This document shows, one piece after another, positions 58,655 through 64,000 of a DNA stretch of 64,000 bases; position 1 is the first letter of the stretch, and every line of letters begins with the position of its first letter. The DNA comes from Agromyces ramosus (GTDB lineage Bacteria > Actinomycetota > Actinomycetes > Actinomycetales > Microbacteriaceae): positions 558,001 through 622,000 of the forward strand of contig NZ_SGWY01000001.1 in assembly GCF_004216665.1 (NCBI RefSeq). The letters are read 5' to 3'. The notes below the pieces were generated by a model. That model was not told the origin of the DNA. It worked only from the letters and a program-made list of their open reading frames with translations, and ran no database searches. Both the position numbers and the translations under genes were made by a program.

Positions 58655-58675
58655 GGAAAGCGCATTCCGAGTCTA
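58655..58675 (-). promoter_or_regulatory. -10 box and operator candidate upstream of GH42
   Basis: TAGACT (58675-58670) on the minus strand is followed by GGAA-AGCGCA-TTCC (58655-58668), an inverted repeat about a GCGC core, typical of LacI-family sites and lying at the predicted transcription start. A further inverted repeat, GCGACGTC / GACGTCGC (58695-58720), lies upstream. No gene is seen in 58628-58812. Confidence 0.55.
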
Positions 58676-58812
58676 GCCGGGTCGCCCCCGCGATGCGACG
58701 TCCCGGCGCAGCGACGTCGCGCTTGGACACTGCGTCGAAACGTCCATGCGATCGACCTGATCCGCCATGGGAGGCACGAATTCCGCGCGGCTGCTTCGCC
58801 GTGCGACCCGCG

Positions 58813-59778
58813 TCACGGCGCCAGCATGCGGCGCACCCACGCCTCGCGCGTCTGCACCGCGGTCCGCGACACGGCCGCCGCCGGCACGATGGTCTGGAAG
58901 CCGTGGAAGCCGCCCGCCCAGACATGCAGCTCGGCGCTGCCGCCCGCCGCCCAGATGCCGCTCGCGAAGCCCACGGCCTCGTCGCGGAACACCTCGGCAC
59001 TGCCCGCCTCGATGTAGGTCGGGGGCAGCCCGCCCAGCTCGGTCGCCCGAGCCGGTGCGGCGTACACGGACACGTCGGCGGTGCCGCGGCGAGCACCCAG
59101 CAACGCCGTCCATCCGGTCTCGTTGCTCGTGCGATCCCAGATCCCGACGCCGTCGACCTGCGTGGCCGAGGTCGTCGCATTGCGATCGTCGAGCATCGGC
59201 CACATGAGGAGGAGGGCGGCCGGCATGGGGCGGCCGCGATCGCGGGCGAGCAGCGTCGTGCCGGCGCTCAGGCCCCCGCCCGCGCTCTGGCCGCCGATCA
59301 GCACGCGCTGCGGGTCGAAGCCGAACTCCGCTGCCCGGCCGACGAACCAGTCGAACCCCGCCGCGCAGTCCTCGACGGGCACCGGGTCGGTGAAGTCGGG
59401 CGCCAGCCGGTACTCGACGGTCGCACCGACCGCGCCGTACTCGAGGACCCAGTCGACGAGCATCGGGGCCATCGACGCGCGGGTGCCGCCGACCATGCCG
59501 CCGCCGTGGACCAGGTAGGCGCCGGGACCGTCCGCGCCCTCGTGGTCGGTGCGCCGGAGCACCGAGACCGTGACCTCCCCGCCGCCGTGACCGGGCACGG
59601 CGTGGTCGGTCACCTGCACGGGCCGCCCGGCGATGACCTCCGCCATCGACGGCGGATGCGTGGTCGCCGCCCGGAACTCCGGGATCGAGGCGGGGCGAAG
59701 GGTCGTGAAGTACGCCGGCGCCCCGCCGAGCGCGGGCTCGAGCTCGGCGTCGAACGGCGGTCGTGCTGCTGCGGTCAT
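58813..59778 (-). CDS. Alpha/beta-hydrolase esterase of the hormone-sensitive-lipase family
   Basis: The 321-residue cytosolic hydrolase has the oxyanion-hole motif YLVHGGGMVGG, the nucleophile elbow IGGQSAGGGLSAGTTL (GxSAG), an acid around GSAEVFRDEA and the catalytic His in VWAGGFHGFQ. These are the HSL (family IV) esterase marks. The function is probably short-chain ester hydrolysis, perhaps deacetylation of imported oligosaccharides given the fucosidase and galactosidase neighbours. A GGAGGA site precedes ATG 59778. It is transcribed in the same direction as the fucosidase operon, 77 bp downstream of it. Confidence 0.87.
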   Translation of the reverse strand: MTAAARPPFDAELEPALGGAPAYFTTLRPASIPEFRAATTHPPSMAEVIAGRPVQVTDHAVPGHGGGEVTVSVLRRTDHEGADGPGAYLVHGGGMVGGTRASMAPMLVDWVLEYGAVGATVEYRLAPDFTDPVPVEDCAAGFDWFVGRAAEFGFDPQRVLIGGQSAGGGLSAGTTLLARDRGRPMPAALLLMWPMLDDRNATTSATQVDGVGIWDRTSNETGWTALLGARRGTADVSVYAAPARATELGGLPPTYIEAGSAEVFRDEAVGFASGIWAAGGSAELHVWAGGFHGFQTIVPAAAVSRTAVQTREAWVRRMLAP

Positions 59779-59793
59779 CTCGATCCTCCGGTC

Positions 59794-59814
59794 CGGTCAC
59801 TCGCTCGGTGACCG
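59794..59814. repeat. Inverted repeat between the GH29 and esterase genes
   Basis: CGGTCAC-TCGCTCG-GTGACCG has perfect 7-bp arms and a 7-nt centre. It may be a hairpin after the fucosidase stop or an operator for the esterase. Confidence 0.5.
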
Positions 59815-59855
59815 ATGGACCCCATCATCGACCCGATCGACCCTTCGGCGGGGCC

Positions 59856-61061
59856 TCAGTTCGGGAGCACGAACGTCGTGACGGCTCGTCCGTCGCGAGC
59901 GCGCGCGGATGCCGCTGGCCCGTCGACCACCGCCACGAGCCCGTCGGGCGTGGCCCACGCGCGCCACCACGTGGCATCCGTCACCTCGACCGCGTCGGAG
60001 TCGATCACGCGCCGGCCGATCGTGTGCGGCTTGACCGCCGTCATCCACGGCGCGACGCCCTCGAGCGTGCGGCGCTGCACGTCGGGGATCTCCCCCGCCG
60101 CCGTCGGCCCGACGTTGAGCAGCAGGCGCCCCCCTCGGGAGACGACGTCGGCGTAGAGGCGCGCGAGCTCTCGCGGCGAGAGCGTGAGCGACGCGTCCTC
60201 GACCCGGTTGTAGCCGAAGGAGAAGCCTAGGCCGCGGCAGTGCTCCCACCCGGCATCCGCCTCGTGGTCGGTGTCGTGGTCGTACTCGCTCGTGCGGTAG
60301 TCCCACACCTTTGCGCCCCAGCGATCGTTCACGATGCCCTCGGGCACGGCGTCGCGGTAGTGCGCGAGCAGCGACTCGATCGAGTGCGGTCCCGGCTGCT
60401 TGGCGGCGTCTGGCCAGTCGATGTCGTTCCAGATCAGGTCGGGGCGGTAGCGGTCGACGAGGTCGGCGACGTGCGCATGGGCGTACGCGGCGTACGCGGC
60501 GTCCGTGGGCCGGAGTGCGGCGACGTCGTCGCTCGAGCGGTGCGGCGGGAGGTCGGTGAACGACCAGTCGAGTCCGCCCGAGTAGTACACGCCGAAGCGA
60601 AGGCCCTCGGCGCGCACGGCATCGGCGAGCGGCGCGATCAGGTCGCGGCGCGGTCCGCGCGCGACCGTGGTGAGGTCGCCGGAGCCGGGCGCGTCCCAGA
60701 GGGCGACGCCGTCGTGGTGCTTCGTCGTCGGCACGACGTAGTCGGCCCCCACCGCGCGGAAGAGCCGCGCCCAGTCGGCGGGGTCGTAGGCCTCGGCCCG
60801 CCACGCGTCGAGGAAGTCCTCGTAGGGGGCGTCGCCGTACGTGAGGGCGTGATGCTCGGCGGCGGGCGACCCCTCGAGGCGGATCGTGTTCGCGTACCAC
60901 TCGGCGTAGGCGTTGTGGGCGAACCACTCGTCGTCGGGCACCGCGCCGAGCGCCCGCATGGGCTCGGCCCACGCCGGCACCGAGTACGGCCCCCAGTGCA
61001 CGAAGATGCCGAGGCTCGCATCCCGTGCCCACTGCGGCAGCGGCCGTCGCGGTGCGGTCAC
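59856..61061 (-). CDS. GH29 alpha-L-fucosidase
   Basis: The 401-residue cytosolic enzyme has the GH29 barrel: WARDASLGIFVHWGPYSVPAW, DYVVPTTKHHDGVALWDA with two histidines, FGVYYSGGLDWSF and the nucleophile segment RPDLIWNDIDWPDA. FSFGYNRVED and LLLNVGPTAAGEIP are further conserved blocks. The C-terminal beta-domain is short, as in small bacterial GH29 enzymes. The GTG at 61061 overlaps the DUF624 gene's stop (GTGA). It ends an importer operon, so it likely releases fucose from imported fucosylated glycans. Confidence 0.9.
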   Translation of the reverse strand: MTAPRRPLPQWARDASLGIFVHWGPYSVPAWAEPMRALGAVPDDEWFAHNAYAEWYANTIRLEGSPAAEHHALTYGDAPYEDFLDAWRAEAYDPADWARLFRAVGADYVVPTTKHHDGVALWDAPGSGDLTTVARGPRRDLIAPLADAVRAEGLRFGVYYSGGLDWSFTDLPPHRSSDDVAALRPTDAAYAAYAHAHVADLVDRYRPDLIWNDIDWPDAAKQPGPHSIESLLAHYRDAVPEGIVNDRWGAKVWDYRTSEYDHDTDHEADAGWEHCRGLGFSFGYNRVEDASLTLSPRELARLYADVVSRGGRLLLNVGPTAAGEIPDVQRRTLEGVAPWMTAVKPHTIGRRVIDSDAVEVTDATWWRAWATPDGLVAVVDGPAASARARDGRAVTTFVLPN

Positions 61062-61726
61062 GCGTCGTCGACGTCCCGCGAGCGGCGAGGACGCTCGGGC
61101 ACCGCCACGATCGCGAGCGCGATGCACCCGAGCGCGGGGATCACGAGCGGGGCGAGCTGCCAGGTGACGACACCGGCGAAGACGCCCGTGGCCACGAGGT
61201 ACGCCGCACCGGCCGGGTCCGCTCGCACCGCGCCCGGAATGCCCCTGAGTGCGCCGAGCCAGCCGACCTTCGGCGACCATCGGCCCGCGGCGAGGAACAG
61301 CGCCAGCACGAGGGCGGCGAGGCCGACCCACCCGACGACGGCGACCACCGGTCCGCCCGGCAGCACGCCCGAGCCCGCGAGGTCGATGTCCAGGGCGAGC
61401 ACGGCCGCGATGACGGCGGATGCCGCGCCGATCCCGATCCCGCCCAGCAACGAATCCCGTGCGTCGCGCCAGAACCACACGAGCGCCGAGTCGTCGGCCT
61501 TCAGGTACCGCCGCAGGTGCCGCACCCCGGCCGCGAGCGCCGCAGGGATCGTGATGATCGGCAGCGACACGATCGCCATCATGATGCCGATGAGCAGCAC
61601 CTCGCCGAGGAGCCCGAACGCGCTCCGCGCGCCCGGGAACCTCGCGGTGGTGGCCGAGTCGTCGTGCGTCGGCCCGCTGCCCGAGAGGGCGGCACGACGT
61701 GCGGCGCGGTCGGCGGCTCGTGACAT
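61058..61726 (-). CDS. DUF624 (YesL-like) membrane protein
   Basis: The 222-residue protein has about five hydrophobic segments, the first being FGLLGEVLLIGIMMAIVSLPIITIPAALAA, followed by VRHLRRYLKADDSALVWFW, a typical YesL-family motif. The family accompanies CUT1 sugar importers of complex glycans, for example in rhamnogalacturonan loci, but its action is unknown. It lies 8 bp after the permease stop and is coupled to the fucosidase gene. A polar N-terminus of about 30 residues is longer than in many homologues. Confidence 0.85.
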   Translation of the reverse strand: MSRAADRAARRAALSGSGPTHDDSATTARFPGARSAFGLLGEVLLIGIMMAIVSLPIITIPAALAAGVRHLRRYLKADDSALVWFWRDARDSLLGGIGIGAASAVIAAVLALDIDLAGSGVLPGGPVVAVVGWVGLAALVLALFLAAGRWSPKVGWLGALRGIPGAVRADPAGAAYLVATGVFAGVVTWQLAPLVIPALGCIALAIVAVPERPRRSRDVDDA

Positions 61727-61734
61727 CCGGGGGC

Positions 61735-62649
61735 CTAGCCCTTGAGTCCCTGGGTGGCGACACCGGCGACGAGGAAGCGCTGGAACACGATGAAGAAGAT
61801 CAGGATCGGCACCAGGGCCAGGAACGACACCGCGGCGGTCGCGCCGTAGTCGGAGGTCGAGGTGGCGTCGTTGTAGAGGCGCAGCGCGATCGGGAGCGGG
61901 TACTTCTCGGGCGAGTTCACGTACAGCAGGGGGCCCAGGAAGTCGTTCCAGGTCCAGATGAACGTGAAGATCGCGGAAGTGATCAGGGCGGGCTTGATCA
62001 GCGGCAGGATGATCGAGAAGAAGATCCGGAGGTGCCCGGCACCGTCGATGCGCGCCGCCTCGTCCATGTCGCGGGGGATGTTGCGGATGAACTGCACGAT
62101 CAGGAACACGAAGAACGCCTCGGTCGCGAGGAACTTCGGCAGGATCAGCGGCCAGTACGTGTCGACCAGTTCGAGCTTATTGAACATGATGTACTGCGGG
62201 ATGATGATCACGTGGAACGGCAGCAGCAGCGTGCCGATCATCGCCGCGAACAGGATCCCGACCCCGCGGAACCGGATCCGCGCGAACGCGTACGCGGCCA
62301 GCGCCGACGAGAGCAGGGTGCCGATGACCGCCATGATCGCGATGAAGAACGAGTTCGCGAAGAACCGCCACAGCGGGGTGCCGGCGATGCCCTCGACGAC
62401 CTTCACGTAGTTGTCGACGGTCGGGTTCTCGGGGATCAGGCCGGGATTCGAGGCGAACTCGCTCGACGGCTTGAACGTGGACAGGAACAGCCAGAGGAGC
62501 GGGTAGAGCACGATCGCGGTCAGCGCGAGCAGCGCCACGAACCAGATGATCGTGTTGACGGTCTTGCGCTTGACGCGGCGGCGGGGCTGGGTCGTCGGTT
62601 CGAGGGCGTTCTCGACGACCTCGACGCGTGGGGCTTCGAACGTGGTCAT
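61735..62649 (-). CDS. Sugar ABC transporter permease, MalG type (fucosidase unit)
   Basis: The 304-residue CUT1 permease begins with a basic N-terminus and helix TIIWFVALLALTAIVLYPLLW. It has the EAA loop MDEAARIDGAGHLRIFFSIILPLIKP, FTFIWTWNDFLGPLLYVNS and the C-terminal FLVAGVATQGLKG. It overlaps the MalF-type gene by four bases (ATGA) and precedes the DUF624 gene. The importer probably brings in fucosylated oligosaccharides. Confidence 0.92.
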   Translation of the reverse strand: MTTFEAPRVEVVENALEPTTQPRRRVKRKTVNTIIWFVALLALTAIVLYPLLWLFLSTFKPSSEFASNPGLIPENPTVDNYVKVVEGIAGTPLWRFFANSFFIAIMAVIGTLLSSALAAYAFARIRFRGVGILFAAMIGTLLLPFHVIIIPQYIMFNKLELVDTYWPLILPKFLATEAFFVFLIVQFIRNIPRDMDEAARIDGAGHLRIFFSIILPLIKPALITSAIFTFIWTWNDFLGPLLYVNSPEKYPLPIALRLYNDATSTSDYGATAAVSFLALVPILIFFIVFQRFLVAGVATQGLKG

Positions 62650-63656
62650 CGGTTCTCTCCGGCGTAGTGCACCCAGGACCTCTGGGTCTTGAACAGGATG
62701 AAGGCGATGATCGCCACGGCGATCACGAGCACCCACGCCATCGCCGAGGCGTAGCCCATCTGCAGGTCGGCGAAGCCGCGCTTGTAGAGGTAGAGGGTGT
62801 AGAAGTTCGTCATGCCGGCCGGGCCGCCCGAGCCGTTGGAGATGATGTACGCCGACGCGAACACCTGGAACGCGTTGATGATCTCGAGCAGCAGGTTGAA
62901 GAAGATCACGGACGAGAGCATCGGGATGGTCACGTTGCGGAACCGGTGCCATGGCCCGGCGCCGTCGACCTCGGCGGCCTCGTAGAGCTCCTGCGGGATC
63001 TGCTTCAGGCCCGCGAGGAAGATCACCATCGGGGCGCCGAACTGCCACACCGCCAGCAGGATCATCATCGGGATCACCAGCTGGACGTTCCCGACCCAGC
63101 CGCCGATGTCGATGCCGAAGAAGCTCAGCGAGTTGTCGACCGGGCCGTCGTTGGAGAACATCGCCCGCCACACGATCGCGACCGAGACGGATGCGCCGAT
63201 CAGCGACGGAGCATAGAACGAGGAGCGGAAGAAGCCCGAGCCGCGATCCCGGTAGTTCAGCAGCATCGCCACGCCCAGCGCCGCGGCGAGCTTGATCGGG
63301 GTGCCGACGAGCACGTACACGAGCGTGATCTGCACCGACTGGATGTAGTTCGGGTCCTCGGTGAACATCCGCACGAAGTTGTCCAGGCCTACCCACTCGG
63401 GCTCGGTGAACAGGTTGTACTTCGTGAAGGCGAGGTAGAGCGAGAAGATCATCGGGCCGACGGTCAGGCCGAGGAACCCGATCAGCCACGGCAGGAGGAA
63501 CCCGTACCCGGCCACCGTCTCCCGGCGGTTCGCCTTGCGCCTGCTCGCCGACGACGGCACCTTGCGCCCTTCATCGCGCCTGACCTGGCGCATCGCCTGC
63601 CGCACGCTTCTCGACCCGGCTTCCGCCGTGACGATCGATTCGGTTTCCGTGCTCAC
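62646..63656 (-). CDS. Sugar ABC transporter permease, MalF type (fucosidase unit)
   Basis: The 336-residue permease has a charged N-terminus (about 45 residues) and first helix VAGYGFLLPWLIGFLGLTVGPMIF. The EAA loop is LYEAAEVDGAGPWHRFRNVTIPM. FKTQRSWVHYAGE at the end matches CUT1 MalF-like subunits. It is separated from the binding-protein stop by 86 bp containing a long stem-loop. That placement suggests the binding protein is made in excess over the membrane subunits. Confidence 0.92.
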   Translation of the reverse strand: MSTETESIVTAEAGSRSVRQAMRQVRRDEGRKVPSSASRRKANRRETVAGYGFLLPWLIGFLGLTVGPMIFSLYLAFTKYNLFTEPEWVGLDNFVRMFTEDPNYIQSVQITLVYVLVGTPIKLAAALGVAMLLNYRDRGSGFFRSSFYAPSLIGASVSVAIVWRAMFSNDGPVDNSLSFFGIDIGGWVGNVQLVIPMMILLAVWQFGAPMVIFLAGLKQIPQELYEAAEVDGAGPWHRFRNVTIPMLSSVIFFNLLLEIINAFQVFASAYIISNGSGGPAGMTNFYTLYLYKRGFADLQMGYASAMAWVLVIAVAIIAFILFKTQRSWVHYAGENR

Positions 63657-63687
63657 GTTGGTTCTCCGGTTCCTGCGAGAAACAGTA

Positions 63688-63728
63688 CTCCGGGCCCGGC
63701 GGGGTGGTACCCCACCGGGCCCGGAGTC
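63688..63728 (-). terminator. Intercistronic stem-loop between binding protein and permease
   Basis: Two 19-base arms with one mismatch (63688-63706 and 63710-63728) and a 3-nt loop form a very stable hairpin 14 bp after the binding-protein stop. On the minus strand it is followed by ACTGTTTCTCG, a weak T tract. It may partly terminate transcription or protect the upstream mRNA, as at malE-malF. Confidence 0.75.
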
Positions 63729-63742
63729 GACTGCTTCGGCTG

Positions 63743-64000
63743 TTACTGGTTGAGGACGACGTCCATCTCGTTGAAGAACTGCTCGACGGCCTCGTCCACG
63801 GTGAGGGTGCCGAACCCGAGCTCCTGGCCGAGCTGGCGGAACTTCTCCTCGAGGGTGCCGTAGCCGACGATCGGCACGGGCGGGGCGTCGCCGAGGCGCT
63901 CGGCGATCGACTCCTCGTAGTCGCGGATCTGCTGGCCGATCGGGTCGAGCTCAGCGCCCTCGAGCATCGTCTCCGAGGCGGGGAGGCCTCGGTTGGTGCC
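63743..64000 (-). CDS. Sugar ABC transporter substrate-binding protein, C-terminal fragment (window edge)
   Basis: The visible 85 residues end LTVDEAVEQFFNEMDVVLNQ, the C-terminal helix of family 1 solute-binding proteins, with SIAERLGDAPPVPIVGYGTLEEKF before it. The rest lies beyond base 64000. It is the first gene of the fucosidase-linked importer operon seen here. Its ligand cannot be inferred from this fragment beyond the context of GH29 and GH42 enzymes. Confidence 0.8.
   Translation of the reverse strand, partial: GTNRGLPASETMLEGAELDPIGQQIRDYEESIAERLGDAPPVPIVGYGTLEEKFRQLGQELGFGTLTVDEAVEQFFNEMDVVLNQ

Overview
The window is high-GC bacterial DNA with dense, often overlapping genes (ATGA/GTGA couplings), many GTG starts, frequent TANNNT -10 boxes placed 6-7 nt before the start codon (leaderless transcripts), and heavy over-use of the octamer CGGATGCC/GGCATCCG. 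Together with the gene families this points to an actinobacterium of the Microbacteriaceae (Agromyces-like); the genus is inference.

Layout. 1-7.4 kb: 5' part of pta, SRP RNA (ffs) abutting a tRNA-Ser(GGA) whose 3' end is duplicated, a PH-like membrane protein, a GNAT, a HerA-like ATPase, a 40-unit octanucleotide array in the divergent promoter region, then a LigD-type polymerase and an aminoglycoside-phosphotransferase-like kinase. 7.4-10.7 kb: a three-gene operon (N-acylamino-acid racemase/MenC family, COG3375-type GNAT, saccharopine-dehydrogenase-like enzyme). 10.7-22.5 kb: purine degradation, with a seven-gene minus-strand operon (aceB, DUF6986 aldolase-like, ureidoglycine aminohydrolase-like cupin, allantoinase, OHCU decarboxylase, HIU hydrolase, uricase) divergent from xdhABC. 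Together they take hypoxanthine/xanthine to urate, allantoin and onward, with malate synthase catching glyoxylate.

22.5-31.2 kb: an arabinan/arabinose unit (alditol oxidase with an in-frame 54-bp duplication, GH43, GH51, two permeases, binding protein, LacI regulator with perfect TACAACGTTGTA operators). 31.2-33.6 kb: PAP2 phosphatase and a Bcr/CflA-type exporter with a structured leader. 33.8-46.5 kb: a xylose/xylo-oligosaccharide regulon (ROK regulator, ABC importer, GH3, GH43, LacI regulator, xylA, xylB) with two recognisable operator types.

46.5-54.7 kb: three tandem DUF4062-(NB-ARC-like STAND NTPase)-TPR paralogues, each with the same leaderless promoter. The first carries an in-frame amber codon, and a small repeat protein of unknown function sits between the first two. 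This NLR-like array is the best candidate for an undescribed system. 54.8-64 kb: glycerate kinase, ThuA-like protein, GH42 beta-galactosidase, an esterase, and an operon of GH29 fucosidase, DUF624 protein, two permeases and the end of a binding protein. No transposase, integrase, phage gene or CRISPR array was found. None of the three sugar ABC systems has an ATPase gene here.
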